Positions 24,091 through 33,847 are shown, counted from the stretch's first letter. The stretch: 64,000 nucleotides of DNA from JANMEB01 sp041745295 (GCA_041745295.1 JBGTJE010000004.1:62001-126000); one strand, 5' to 3'. Numbers and translations are program-made. Notes: generated by a model not told the origin, from the letters alone.

Positions 24091-26832
24091 TCACAATTCT
24101 CCTGGTTGTTTGGCCAAACGAAGCCGTAATTTCTCGTATAAGCCGGAATATCGTTGTAGGTGGGCAAAATCGTTTTTGCGCAGCCACTTGATTTCGTCAT
24201 ACGCCTCGGCGACCAAGTCCATCTCGCTCATCAATTGGGCCATTTCAAATCGCAAGTCCTCAATTCGGACATTACTCGGCGAGAGTCGCACCAACCACTT
24301 CATCTTTTCCAGGGCTGCTTGCTTTTGCCCGAGACCCAACTTGATTTGAATTTCCAGCGAAACGATCTTCGGATCGGAACTAATGGATTGGCGGTCGGTC
24401 AACAGCTGGTCCGCCCGTTCGAGGCACACCTGCCGAAGGCTGGCATATTTGGTGTTCCCCAAGTGCTTGCTGGCAAACGCGAAGAGGAGCTTGGGGTCGT
24501 CCGGGACAATCTTCTCAAAAATGAGCGTGGGTTCGATGCGCCAGCGATCGCTTTCAATGTTGTGCATTCGAGACATAACTTTTTCGAAATAACGGGGTTG
24601 AAGCGATATCGACGTGCGCCATTGCGCGGCTGCCTCATCAATCCGATCCGCGTGGAGATGCATCAAACCGATGATGTACGCAAAATCCGCGTTGGACGGT
24701 GATGCGCGTTGAGATCGCTCCAGGCAAACCAGGCTTTTGTCCCGATCCCCAAAAACGGCTTGGATTTGCCCCATCATCAAATGCACGTCCGATTGAAAGG
24801 GGAGAAGATTCCGACTCGCCATCAGCCATTTCCACGCCGGAACAATATCCTGTTTGGCTTCCGGCGCTGCGGAATACTCTTCGATCATGCGGCGATCATC
24901 TATGCGGATGAAACGGTTCATTTGTTCGTGCAAGCTGACCAAATTGGTTGATTGCCAGAGGCTGGCGGGGCTCGCTGGCAAACGGTCGACTAATTCCTCG
25001 AACCGCGACAATCGATAGCGGTGCAAGTGCAACTCGGCCATGCGGCGTTGGCCCCAATAGGTCGGCGTGCGCACCACTAGCGGCTCCAGTTCGGCGATTT
25101 GTCGATCGGTTTTTTCCCGCGTCAGCGACAAATAATCCTCGCGCAGCGGACGGTCTGCCCCGAGCCGCTCCATACTTGCCAAAAAACTAATATGCCAGGT
25201 CGAGAGGGCGACTCCCGCCAAAACCAGGAGGGTCAAACCCCGCGAAAATCGCGGCGGCAGGAGTTGTTTGTGCCAATAACCTTTTTTCAGCCGCGCTGCG
25301 AATGCCTGCGAATGTTGCGTGACGATGCCGATGAACATGGCCATGACTAGGCAATTCGCGGGAATCTGCACTCCGAAATCCGTTGTCGACGCCACGCCAA
25401 CCGACGAAATCAAAAACATTCCGGCCACGCCGATCGCCATGGTCCGCGCTGAATTACCCTTCTTGGAAATAAATAGTGCCGACCAAACCACGAGCGCGAT
25501 CGCCACGATCAGCAACGCAAAGCCGATCCAGCCCGTTTCAACGAGTGTTTCAAAGTATTGGTTGTCCGCGTGTTCGAACACCCGCTCCTCTAAATCATGT
25601 CGATACAGGCGGTGGACGGCGTGATACGAACCGAGTCCACTCCCCCAAAGTCCAAAGTCGGCCACCGCAGGAGACGTATCGATCCAATGGCGAATTCGGT
25701 CCACCGCATCCGGCGAATTGGGGTCATTAAGCTCGTCAAATCGCGACGCCAACTGCGTGCCAAGTCCCAACCACAGCGCCAGCCCGATGACACCCACCGT
25801 CGTGAACGCGGCCCATCCGATTCGCGTTTCCGAATCGCGAACCATGCCGAAGGTCATCGTGGTCAGCAGTCCACCTACCAGCAACGCGAGCACTCCGCCG
25901 CGCGATAATGTCGCCAGGACGCCCAGCGACGTGATCGCGACCAGAAGCAAACAGGCAACCCGAGCTAGGGTCAACTCGGAAAGGAAGATTCCTACGCGCT
26001 GTTGCATTTGCCGCCAAACCGGAATTTCGGTTGAGATAATCGGCCTGGGCTTGCGGCTCGACGACTCGCGAAAGAGGTTCCAATACAACAAGCCAATCGC
26101 GGCCGCCAATCCCATCAACAAATAGCACGCGGCGTTATTACGATTGACAAAGAACGCAAACGGCAAGACTCCACTGACGGTTTCATTGGGAAGAACCGTC
26201 TTCCCCGAAAAGGACACGCGTTGCAATATCCCCACGATGGCCACAGCGGCTGCGTTGCCCGCGAGCACGATGAAAAACCAGACCGCGTGGGCACTGGACC
26301 TAAAAAAGTGTGCTCCCAAAATCAGGCTGGCCAACGCAAAACTTAGTACGGCTGCTAGTTCGCGCCCGGAACAGACATCTAAACTGATCCTCGTCACGGG
26401 GGTCGGAGGCGCACCCTCAATCCCCGCGGGCGAGGCAAACGACTCAAGCAGCTGCTTTTGTTGAGGCGCCACCAGCCCGGCGACGAAATCCGGTAGGGGA
26501 ATCAATTGCACTAACGCGAGCACGAGGCCCAAAATTACCGGAAGGGCGACCAACGGCAGCCCGCGCAACGGCGCCTTGCGATCGATGAGACACTCGACGC
26601 CCCAAGCCACCAGTCCGATCAGCAAGAGTACGCCGATCCAAACCTGCGACCATAAATCGACCCCCCCACGCAACCAAGCAAACAACGCAATGATTAGCAG
26701 ACAGGCGATCCGTCCGATCCAGGACACCGCAACCGCGCGTTGGTCCTCCGCCGGAGGCAACTCCGATTTATCTTTATGAAGGCGCTTTGACTCCAGCGTC
26801 GAAGCCAACGTGCGACCTCGCGATGCAGTCAT
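24091..26832 (-). CDS. O-antigen ligase-like membrane protein with C-terminal TPRs
   Basis: With an ATG at 26832 the protein is 913 residues. About twelve membrane segments fill residues 30-540. The Wzy/WaaL-type region includes LATLSRGGVLALLVGG (the conserved TxSRGG block) and a periplasmic loop with SGLGSYHAVHRLYRHDLEERVFEHADNQYFETLVETG, where H..N..L.E.G is typical of ligases and polymerases. Residues about 620-900 form helical TPR-like repeats such as MGQIQAVFGDRDKSLVCLERS. It likely joins or polymerises lipid-linked oligosaccharides, in keeping with the neighbouring WecA-like gene. A GTG at 26877 would give a longer form. Confidence 0.87.
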   Translation of the reverse strand: MTASRGRTLASTLESKRLHKDKSELPPAEDQRAVAVSWIGRIACLLIIALFAWLRGGVDLWSQVWIGVLLLIGLVAWGVECLIDRKAPLRGLPLVALPVILGLVLALVQLIPLPDFVAGLVAPQQKQLLESFASPAGIEGAPPTPVTRISLDVCSGRELAAVLSFALASLILGAHFFRSSAHAVWFFIVLAGNAAAVAIVGILQRVSFSGKTVLPNETVSGVLPFAFFVNRNNAACYLLMGLAAAIGLLYWNLFRESSSRKPRPIISTEIPVWRQMQQRVGIFLSELTLARVACLLLVAITSLGVLATLSRGGVLALLVGGLLTTMTFGMVRDSETRIGWAAFTTVGVIGLALWLGLGTQLASRFDELNDPNSPDAVDRIRHWIDTSPAVADFGLWGSGLGSYHAVHRLYRHDLEERVFEHADNQYFETLVETGWIGFALLIVAIALVVWSALFISKKGNSARTMAIGVAGMFLISSVGVASTTDFGVQIPANCLVMAMFIGIVTQHSQAFAARLKKGYWHKQLLPPRFSRGLTLLVLAGVALSTWHISFLASMERLGADRPLREDYLSLTREKTDRQIAELEPLVVRTPTYWGQRRMAELHLHRYRLSRFEELVDRLPASPASLWQSTNLVSLHEQMNRFIRIDDRRMIEEYSAAPEAKQDIVPAWKWLMASRNLLPFQSDVHLMMGQIQAVFGDRDKSLVCLERSQRASPSNADFAYIIGLMHLHADRIDEAAAQWRTSISLQPRYFEKVMSRMHNIESDRWRIEPTLIFEKIVPDDPKLLFAFASKHLGNTKYASLRQVCLERADQLLTDRQSISSDPKIVSLEIQIKLGLGQKQAALEKMKWLVRLSPSNVRIEDLRFEMAQLMSEMDLVAEAYDEIKWLRKNDFAHLQRYSGLYEKLRLRLAKQPGEL

Positions 26833-27040
26833 TTTTTCGCGTCCCGAAAACGCCGGCGATTTTCCATTTTCGCGCACGATGTACCGCCTGCCTCGGCGCT
26901 GAATGTGATATCCGAGTCAATCGTCCTGCGAAAAGCTTTGATATCCTCAAACCCGTTCCCGAATATTCTCAATCTAGAAGGCAAGTCCGCCAATGTAAAG
27001 TAGCGACTTGGCGCGATCAGTCACCCCGCTCACTCGGCAC

Positions 27041-27382
27041 TTAAGCCGGTTTTCGAGCATAGGAACTCGTGTACATGACGATAACCGCGCCGACCGCCAA
27101 AAGGCTCCAGGGCATCCATTCGCGCGGCCGGAACATGCGACCACGGTCGGCCATCGACGCACTCATCGCGGACGGGTATTGATAGGCTGAATTCTGAAAT
27201 AGACTCGCATTGGCTGGCCCACCTGTGACGGCTGCCGCCGCCATGTCGTTGCCCAAAACGATCGACGTGAACGGCTTGGATAGCTCGATCCGATCCAAGA
27301 TGAAACACTCGCCACCTAATAGCATTGCATTCAAACCCAACGCCATGAAAATAGCTCGCCACACAAAACGGTCCTCATTCAT
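27041..27382 (-). CDS. small hypothetical membrane protein
   Basis: A 113-residue protein with two hydrophobic segments: residues about 9-28 (AIFMALGLNAMLLGGECFIL) and about 90-107 (WSLLAVGAVIVMYTSS). The loop between them is polar and rich in Ala/Ser. I do not recognise the family. It is on the same strand as csrA and fliW, downstream of csrA by 176 nt. Confidence 0.65.
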   Translation of the reverse strand: MNEDRFVWRAIFMALGLNAMLLGGECFILDRIELSKPFTSIVLGNDMAAAAVTGGPANASLFQNSAYQYPSAMSASMADRGRMFRPREWMPWSLLAVGAVIVMYTSSYARKPA

Positions 27383-27558
27383 TGCCCTGTCGAAGTCGGT
27401 TTGGGTGCATCATCGTCTCGAATCCGACAAGACATGCACGGGAGATCGCCCTGCGCCGATTGTCGCGAATGGTTTGATGATTCCAGCGGAGCAATCACTG
27501 GCCCCAAACCGTTTTATTGACCCAAGCGGCGTCCGCTGCACCTTCGCGACTCGATCGC

Positions 27559-27774
27559 TCAATTGCCAATTTCGCGAGTCTCCCCCGGCCCGAGTTTGCT
27601 TGCCTTTTGGTTCTCGCGCTTGATCGCGTCATAGACTTCCTGACGGTGAACGGAAACTTCCGCCGGCGCGGTAATTCCCAACCGGACTTTGTCACCCCGA
27701 ATATCCACGACCGTGATCACGATGTGATCGCCGATCATGATGCACTCGTCGCGATGGCGTGAAAGGACCAGCAT
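27559..27774 (-). CDS. csrA: carbon storage regulator CsrA (translational regulator)
   Basis: A 71-residue protein with the full CsrA pattern: MLVLSRHRDECIMIGD, ITVVDIRGDKVRLGITAP, VSVHRQEVYDAI. The RNA-binding residues (L4/R6 region and the VSVHRQE Arg) are kept. CsrA dimers bind GGA motifs in mRNA leaders and repress or stabilise transcripts; in many bacteria FliW binds CsrA and relieves flagellin repression. fliW is the next gene upstream on the same strand, with a 220-nt gap. The start has GGAG at 6 nt. The C-terminal tail (ENQKASKLGPG) is variable. Confidence 0.97.
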   Translation of the reverse strand: MLVLSRHRDECIMIGDHIVITVVDIRGDKVRLGITAPAEVSVHRQEVYDAIKRENQKASKLGPGETREIGN

Positions 27775-27994
27775 GCCTGGCTCCGAAAATCGGGGGCAAA
27801 TAAATATGAAACAAGCACCGCCATGACGCGACCCTGGCTGCGTCCGCAGTGCGGCGCACCGTGTCCAAGCGATATCGGATCATCGCGGGGGCGAAACAAG
27901 CGTCCTGGACGAGAATTGCGTTGTAGCGATCGTGCCTGGTAACCCCGATCCGCTCTCTCCGTTTTGGGATCCACGACGCGATTCGCGGCAGGGA

Positions 27995-28435
27995 TTACGC
28001 GGATTTGCGCAATGCAATCGGAAGTGCGGCCAATTCGTAGCGAATCGGCTGGTGGTCCACCGTAATGACTTGACTGCCCAGGCGTCGGTCCAAATTGATG
28101 ACGATCGGCGCCCGAAGATTGATCGTCAAAACATCCTCATCGCGGCTAACAATGCCCAAGACGTAGGCTTGTTGTACCGCAGACAGTTTCAGCCGATCGA
28201 TCTCGGCCGGCTCCAAGCGAACTTGGTAGTTGGGCACAAAACGCCGTGGCGCAACGACCGGCAAAGCCAAATCTCCGCTTTGAACACTTTGAATCCAAGC
28301 AACCGCCGGATTGTCGCCGTCGCCCAATATCACCCAGTGTTGCGAAGACTCGAATCCGAACAGTCCGCTGGGAAAGAACAAAATGTCGTCGGCCGCAATT
28401 TCAACGCTTCCAAACCGGGACGTTTGTATTTTCAT
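27995..28435 (-). CDS. fliW: flagellar assembly factor FliW (CsrA antagonist)
   Basis: A 146-residue protein with FliW hallmarks: residues 1-30 MKIQTSRFGSVEI...ILFFPSGLFGFE, then WIQSVQSGDLALPVV, and VLGIVSRDEDVLTINLRAPIVIN near residues 92-115. FliW binds flagellin and CsrA alternately and so couples flagellin translation to filament assembly. The gene sits upstream of csrA, the common arrangement. No flagellar structural genes are in the window. Confidence 0.95.
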   Translation of the reverse strand: MKIQTSRFGSVEIAADDILFFPSGLFGFESSQHWVILGDGDNPAVAWIQSVQSGDLALPVVAPRRFVPNYQVRLEPAEIDRLKLSAVQQAYVLGIVSRDEDVLTINLRAPIVINLDRRLGSQVITVDHQPIRYELAALPIALRKSA

Positions 28436-28658
28436 AGTTGAGACCGTCTTTACAAATCAGCCAATCCCTTGCCAGGGTGCCGAGCCGGCAGTTGCTCAAT
28501 TCCATTTATCCATCGTCCGTCCCGCTGCTCAAATTCAGTAAATCCGTCAAGGATTACCCAACTCGTCCATTTGCCGAATCATGCCGGGCACCCACCTTCC
28601 GCTCTCCGTTCCAATCAGTCGCGAATCACCCGCCCAATTGACTTGCTAAGCTATTGCC

Positions 28659-29129
28659 ATGGCTCGACCCAAACCTCGACGCAATATCACGCGAATCGAC
28701 CTCGTCACTGCTAGCGGGAGATATGGTGGCTGGGAAGTCCGTTTGCAGCGCCGAGGAAAAAAGGTCGCAAAGTTCTTTTCGGACGCGACGTGCGGAGGCG
28801 TTCGCGCCGCACTCAACGCGGCGAAGGCCTTTCGCGACGAAATCGAGCAGACGATTCGACCCTACACGGTTCGCGAGCGCGCTAAGAACCCATCCCGCAG
28901 GAATCGATCGGGAATCGTTGGCCTGCGACTCGATCGACGGGTGGAGCGCCGCGGCGAATACGAATATCGCTATACGTTTTGGATCGCGCAATGGACGGAC
29001 GGCAAGGGACATCGCAAGACTCGTGCATTCTCCGTGGATCGTCACGGTGCTCGTGAAGCCTATCGCCGCGCACTTCATGCCCGCCGCCAAGGCCTTCGTC
29101 GGTCGTGCAAACTGGACAAGCCGCTTTGA
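28659..29129 (+). CDS. AP2/ERF-domain-like DNA-binding protein with two domains
   Basis: A 156-residue, very basic protein. Residues 22-62 fit an AP2 domain: YGGWEVRLQRRGKKVAKFF strands, then GGVRAALNAAKAFRDEI helix. Residues 83-141 look like a second, degenerate copy: SGIVGLRLDRRVERRGEYEY, FWIAQWTDGKGHRKTRAFSV, then HGAREAYRRALHARRQ helix. AP2 domains in bacteria occur mostly in phage homing endonucleases and in some Planctomycetes proteins. No HNH or other nuclease motif is visible, so a DNA-binding regulator is inferred. It is divergent from fliW and lies 78 nt upstream of the phosphofructokinase gene. Confidence 0.82.
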   Translation: MARPKPRRNITRIDLVTASGRYGGWEVRLQRRGKKVAKFFSDATCGGVRAALNAAKAFRDEIEQTIRPYTVRERAKNPSRRNRSGIVGLRLDRRVERRGEYEYRYTFWIAQWTDGKGHRKTRAFSVDRHGAREAYRRALHARRQGLRRSCKLDKPL

Positions 29130-29207
29130 CCCCGCCATCCTTCAACTCTGCCGGAATCAATCGTACAATCTTCTCGAATCAATTCGCGGTTCATCACGGA
29201 AATCAAC

Positions 29208-30515
29208 GTGTCCAGCTCGTTATCGCCTCCTCCCAAGCCGGCTCGGCATTTCAATCGAGTCGGTATTCTTTTTGCAGGCGGTCCTGCGCCCGCCGCCAAC
29301 GCCGTGATCTCGGCGGCCGCGGCGTCGTTTTTGCGTGCCGGGGCCCAAGTCGTCGGCATCAAGCACGGTTATTCCCGCTTGGTAAATGCGTCACTTGATC
29401 GCCCGCCCGTGGAGGGCATTGATTATCTGATGCTCGACCATTCCATACTCAAGCGAACGCGAAACTCGCAAGGCATTTTGATTGGAACGGCGCGGACCAA
29501 TCCGGGCAAACACATTTCGAGCCCGCTGGATTTCGAAGACCTCGAAAAAACAGCGCCGCTGCGCAACGTCTACGACGCGCTACGGTCGATGCAAGTCGAA
29601 GCGCTGATATCGATCGGTGGCGACGATACGCTCAAGACGGCCAATAAGCTGGTTCTTTTTCAGCAGGGATTGCCCGACGGCGAGCCGCACATTCCGGTGG
29701 TCCACCTCCCCAAGACAATCGATAACGACTATCACGGCATCGATTTCACCTTTGGCTTTTTCACGGCCGTCGACTTCCTGGCCTCCGAATTGCGAAACCT
29801 GATCTACGACGCCGAGGTCACCCAATCGTATTTTATCGCTGAAACCATGGGCCGCAGCGCGGGATGGCTGGCCTACGGGGCCGCCATCGCCGGCGAAGCA
29901 AGTCTGGTCATTAGTGTCGAAGACATTTCCGCCAATTACCTTGTGCAAGAATCTCATACCAATGAACAGGGCCAGTTGACGACACGCTCGATCATGAATA
30001 TCGAGCGCGTCATCAATCGAATCGTCAAAACCATGCTCGTGCGCGAGTCCGAAGGCAAGAACTACGGTGTCGTCGTACTGGCCGAAGGACTGACAGAGTT
30101 TCTTCCGCTGGATTTTGTCCGCGGCGCTTCGCGCGATGAACACGGACACATCTCCATCTCCGAGATTAACCTCTACACTATTTTCACACGCCTCGTTGCA
30201 AAGGCGTACAAACAAGCGACCGGCCGAGATCGCAAAGTCAAAGGTCTGCAACTGGGATACGAATCGCGCTGCGCCAAGCCGCATGCGTTCGACGTGATGC
30301 TCGGTAGCCAACTCGGCGTTGGAGCGTTTCGGGCCTTGGCGGAAAAACAACTCGATGGCGTGATGGTTTCCGTCTCCGGACAATTGGAATTGTTTTACGA
30401 ACCTTTTAAGAATTTGATCGATCCGGAAACCCTCGTGACGCGAGTTCGCTATATTCAGCCGGGCAGCGATTTCCATCGCCTGGCCCGTTTCCTCGAAACT
30501 CACGTCAACGATTAA
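29208..30515 (+). CDS. 6-phosphofructokinase, probably pyrophosphate-dependent
   Basis: A 435-residue phosphofructokinase. The N-terminus has GILFAGGPAPAANAVI; the nucleotide/PPi region is SIGGDDTLKTANKL (near 136-149), and the catalytic block is LPKTIDNDYHG (near 166-176). The Asp after GGD and the Lys in PKTIDND (ATP enzymes have GGDGS and PGTIDND) are the accepted marks of PPi-using enzymes. MGRSAGWLAYG and the C-terminal GYESRC follow. It phosphorylates fructose-6-phosphate, reversibly if PPi is the donor. The start is a GTG at 29208. The tdh-kbl genes follow on the same strand after about 100 nt. Confidence 0.92.
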   Translation: MSSSLSPPPKPARHFNRVGILFAGGPAPAANAVISAAAASFLRAGAQVVGIKHGYSRLVNASLDRPPVEGIDYLMLDHSILKRTRNSQGILIGTARTNPGKHISSPLDFEDLEKTAPLRNVYDALRSMQVEALISIGGDDTLKTANKLVLFQQGLPDGEPHIPVVHLPKTIDNDYHGIDFTFGFFTAVDFLASELRNLIYDAEVTQSYFIAETMGRSAGWLAYGAAIAGEASLVISVEDISANYLVQESHTNEQGQLTTRSIMNIERVINRIVKTMLVRESEGKNYGVVVLAEGLTEFLPLDFVRGASRDEHGHISISEINLYTIFTRLVAKAYKQATGRDRKVKGLQLGYESRCAKPHAFDVMLGSQLGVGAFRALAEKQLDGVMVSVSGQLELFYEPFKNLIDPETLVTRVRYIQPGSDFHRLARFLETHVND

Positions 30516-30617
30516 GTCGATGCCGTTGCAACCGGCCACGCAACGGTTTACGATGACTTTTCGCTCGACGAAATCTCTAAGGTCCATGGCCCGACGATGC
30601 ACATAATACCTTCGACA

Positions 30618-31703
30618 ATGGTGGCAATACGCAAACTGCGGGGCCAACCTGGTTTGGATTTCTGTTCGGATATTCCCGTCCCAAAAATTGGCCCACGCGA
30701 CGTCTTGGTCAATGTGACTCACGCCGGAATCTGTGGCACCGATCGTCACATCTACGAATGGGATCGCTGGAGCCAAAATAGGATCAAACTCGGCATCATT
30801 ACCGGACACGAGTTTGTCGGACAAGTCGTGCAAATCGGGCAAGCCGTAAATCGAACGAGCGTGGGACGCCGAGTCTGCGTCGAAGGACACGTCGGTTGCC
30901 AAGTCTGTGAACCGTGCCGCACCGGCCACGGTCACATTTGCGAGAAGGTCCGAATTCTGGGCATCGACTGCAACGGCGGATTCGCACAATACGTGTCGGT
31001 CCCCGAAGAAAACATTTGGCACGTGCATCCGGATATTCGCAACGAAGTCGCCGCGATTTTCGATCCGCTGGGGAACGCCGTCCACACCGTCATGACCGCC
31101 GGGGTAAGCGGCCAAACCGTGCTCGTCACTGGAGTGGGAATCATCGGTCTGATGGCGGTCTCGGTTGCCAAGGCTGCCGGCGCAAGTCGAATCTTCGCCA
31201 CCGATGTCGATACCAAACGGCTGCAACTCGCCCGCCAACTCGGCGCGGATGCCACCTTTGTCGCGACCGACGATTGGGTTCCGCAAGTCCGCGCTGCCAC
31301 CGGCGGCCTGGGCGTCCATGCCCTTTTGGAAATGAGTGGAAATGCCCAAGCCATTCGCAGCGGCCTCGACGCCTTGCGCGGAGGAGGCCGAGCCGCGCTG
31401 TTGGGAATTCCCGCCAACGACGTTCCGCTCGACCTGCCGCGACACATCATCTTCAAGGGTGCCACGCTCCTCGGAATCAACGGTCGCCGCATGTTCGAGA
31501 CGTGGTACCAAATGGAAAACCTGGTCCTCTCCGGCCGTCTTAGCCTCGACCCGATTATCACCCACGTTATCCCGATGACAGAATTCGAATCGGGGCTCAA
31601 GATGATGCAATCCGGTGAAGCCATTAAAGTTGTCTTGAAAATTCCGCAATCCAAGGACGTCGAATGCCCAACGGAGAGTTCGATCGGCGCTGCCGTCAGC
31701 TAA
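30618..31703 (+). CDS. tdh: L-threonine 3-dehydrogenase
   Basis: A zinc-dependent medium-chain dehydrogenase, 361 residues from the ATG at 30618 (368 from the ATG at 30597). The shorter start lines up with known Tdh beginnings. Motifs: HAGICGTDRHIYEWD (catalytic zinc Cys and Asp), ITGHEFVG, four structural-zinc cysteines in GCQVCEPCRTGHGHICEK, and the NAD-binding GVGIIGLMAV. It oxidises L-threonine to 2-amino-3-ketobutyrate. The stop lies 40 nt inside the next gene, kbl, which uses that product, so translation is probably coupled. Confidence 0.93.
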   Translation: MVAIRKLRGQPGLDFCSDIPVPKIGPRDVLVNVTHAGICGTDRHIYEWDRWSQNRIKLGIITGHEFVGQVVQIGQAVNRTSVGRRVCVEGHVGCQVCEPCRTGHGHICEKVRILGIDCNGGFAQYVSVPEENIWHVHPDIRNEVAAIFDPLGNAVHTVMTAGVSGQTVLVTGVGIIGLMAVSVAKAAGASRIFATDVDTKRLQLARQLGADATFVATDDWVPQVRAATGGLGVHALLEMSGNAQAIRSGLDALRGGGRAALLGIPANDVPLDLPRHIIFKGATLLGINGRRMFETWYQMENLVLSGRLSLDPIITHVIPMTEFESGLKMMQSGEAIKVVLKIPQSKDVECPTESSIGAAVS

Positions 31704-32839
31704 TTCAGTCGCTGGATGAATCCGGCCAGCGAAAGCCCTTCTATAACATCTCTTCTCCCATGCGGCCCGTCGTCCGCATCCAAGGCAAAGGCGAAGTCCT
31801 CGTTCTCTGCGCCAATAATTACCTCGGCTTGGCGGATCACCCAGAGGTCATCGCCGCCGGAATTCAAGGACTCAAGGACTACGGCGCGGGAACTGCCTCG
31901 GTGCGCTTCATTTGCGGATCGCTCGAATGCCACCGCCGCCTCGAAGCGAAGATCGCCCAATTCGTCGGAACCGAATCTTCGCTTTCGTATGTCAGTTGCT
32001 GGAACGCCAACGAGGCACTCTTTCCCACACTGGTCGGCCCAGAGGACTCGCTCTTCTCCGATGAACTGAATCACGCCAGTATCATCGACGGTCTGCGGCT
32101 CATGGCCAAAACCGTTAACAAAAAAGTTTACCGGCACAGCGATCTCGACCAACTCGAAGCGTTGCTGAAGGAATCGCGTAATAACGCCTGCCGCTGGGTC
32201 GTCACCGATGGCGTGTTCAGCATGGAAGGGGACGTCGCGCGGTTGCCGGAACTGGCGCAGCTCTGCCGACAATACGACGCGCTGCTCGTTGTCGACGATT
32301 CCCACGGCGTAGGCGTGTTGGGAAGCCGCGGTCGGGGAACTCCCGAACATTTCGGTCTCTTCGGTCAAATCGACATTCTCACCGGAACCCTGGGAAAGTC
32401 GCTCGGCGGGGCGGCCGGCGGTTACGTCGCCGCGTCCAAGTCCGCAATCGATGTCTTGGAACAACGAGCCCGTCCCAGTCTGTTTTCCAATGCGCTCCCA
32501 GCCACAGTCGCGTACAGCGCGCAAAAGGCAATCGAAGTCGTCGAAGGCAACCCTTCGCTGGTTGCCCGTTTGCACGCTAACGTCAAGCGAATTCGAGAAG
32601 GACTGGCGAAACTTGGCTTCAATTGCACGCCTTCTCCAACCGCCATCATCCCGATCATGATCGGCGATGAAGCCGAAGCGATCAGGAAATCCGCGAGGTT
32701 GTTCGAACTGGGAGTCTTGGTGATTGGCTTCGGTTATCCCGTCGTTCCCAAAGGCCACGCCCGACTTCGCGTCCAAGTCTCCGCCGCGCTCTCCGACGCC
32801 CACATCGACCGCGCCCTGGACGCCTTTGCAAAACTTTAG
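31664..32839 (+). CDS. kbl: glycine C-acetyltransferase (2-amino-3-ketobutyrate CoA ligase)
   Basis: A 391-residue alpha-oxoamine synthase. The family pattern is complete: LCANNYLGLADHPEV, GAGTASVRFICGS, DELNHASIIDG, VTDGVFSMEGDVA, VDDSHGVGVLG, and GTLGKSLGGAAGGY with the PLP lysine near 246. It cleaves 2-amino-3-ketobutyrate with CoA into glycine and acetyl-CoA. It overlaps tdh by 40 nt. With tdh upstream, this is the standard threonine degradation pair. A dispersed palindrome follows directly after the stop. Confidence 0.95.
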   Translation: MPNGEFDRRCRQLIQSLDESGQRKPFYNISSPMRPVVRIQGKGEVLVLCANNYLGLADHPEVIAAGIQGLKDYGAGTASVRFICGSLECHRRLEAKIAQFVGTESSLSYVSCWNANEALFPTLVGPEDSLFSDELNHASIIDGLRLMAKTVNKKVYRHSDLDQLEALLKESRNNACRWVVTDGVFSMEGDVARLPELAQLCRQYDALLVVDDSHGVGVLGSRGRGTPEHFGLFGQIDILTGTLGKSLGGAAGGYVAASKSAIDVLEQRARPSLFSNALPATVAYSAQKAIEVVEGNPSLVARLHANVKRIREGLAKLGFNCTPSPTAIIPIMIGDEAEAIRKSARLFELGVLVIGFGYPVVPKGHARLRVQVSAALSDAHIDRALDAFAKL

Positions 32840-33283
32840 TTGCTTTCCAGTTCCCTCTCCCCGGCATCCGGGGAGAGGGTTAGGGTGATGGGCGTTTCGA
32901 TTTTTGATTTGCTCCGAGATGACCGAAGGCCTTACTCGTAAGTCGTCCAAGATCAAAGCGTACGTGAATCTTGGCGATGCGGTTCCTTCTCTTGCGTTTC
33001 AGGCTTCAATTGCCATCGAAAACGTGCATTGCAGGGACAGGTCAGAGAAATTGCCGTTAAATCGACCTGCCTCTGCGCCTCTGCTTAAAAAAATTCTTTC
33101 TACTCTGTTTTCGGAATTCGTGAGGCGCCAACCAACACTCGTTGAGTCAACGCGATCCACGCTGCCCCTGATTCTCAAGCGTTTCGGCGATGGCGACAAT
33201 GTTCGGCGTCTCCGAAATCCGAATCGTTACACGATATTCGACCGCGCGACAAAACCATTCAGCAATCGACCAAGGAGCTTGCA
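32840..33283. repeat. intergenic region with a family A palindrome (32851-32894)
   Basis: No gene is supported in these 444 nt. The start holds a family A copy (CCCTCTCCCCGGCATCCGGGG then AGAGGGTTAGGGTGATGGG). A CCTCTGCGCCTCTGC word occurs near 33069. A frame open to 33287 exists on the plus strand but has no family-like pattern. Confidence 0.65.
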
Positions 33284-33682
33284 ATGAACATCGGCAGTAT
33301 TCGGCTTTTGTTTGCAATCGCTGCGATTTATGACTTCGCGATCGGGATTGCGTTCTTGACCAGTGGACCCCAATTGTTTGAAAACACCGGCGTTCCCCAA
33401 CCGAATCATTGGGGTTACATCCAGTTCGGTGCGCTGCTACTCATGATTTTTGGTTTGATGTTTTCAGCGGTCGCATGGAATCCGCGCGTCAACCGCAATC
33501 TCATTTGCTACGGCATCCTACTGAAAATTAGTTATTGCAGTCTCGTTGGTTACTATTGGGCCGCCGGTCCCATACCGTGGTTGTTCAAGCCGTTCCTATT
33601 CATCGACTTTGTGATGCTCGTGCTCTTTGTGATCGCGTATTATGCGATAGGTAGACAAATCCAGGCAATGCTCAAACTCTAG
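33284..33682 (+). CDS. small hypothetical membrane protein (four helices)
   Basis: A 132-residue protein with four hydrophobic segments (about residues 5-27, 44-64, 73-92, 100-123). Short loops carry GPQLFENTGVPQPNHWGY and AAGPIPWLFKPF. The pattern matches small uncharacterised four-helix proteins found in several phyla; I cannot name the family. The start ATG has AAGGAG 8 nt upstream. Confidence 0.8.
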   Translation: MNIGSIRLLFAIAAIYDFAIGIAFLTSGPQLFENTGVPQPNHWGYIQFGALLLMIFGLMFSAVAWNPRVNRNLICYGILLKISYCSLVGYYWAAGPIPWLFKPFLFIDFVMLVLFVIAYYAIGRQIQAMLKL

Positions 33683-33847
33683 AACACTCCGCATCGCGTG
33701 AGTCTCATGGGACCCATGGATCCTTTGGGACTGGTGCGTAGGATGAGGCATACCAGTTTGAATGGACGGCCCCGTTTGTCTCATCACGCGCCGACGCATT
33801 GCCGTTTTTTGCTGAAACAATAACTGTCCATTCGAGGTATATCCTTC

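Noticed and set aside
29580..31649. 689-residue frame antisense to phosphofructokinase and tdh
   Set aside because: Both genes on the plus strand have complete family motifs; the antisense product shows none.
31700..32956. 418-residue frame antisense to kbl
   Set aside because: kbl is unambiguous; the antisense frame also runs into the dispersed repeat.
32904..33287. 127-residue frame after kbl
   Set aside because: No recognisable pattern, no ribosome binding site, and it overlaps the start of the next gene.
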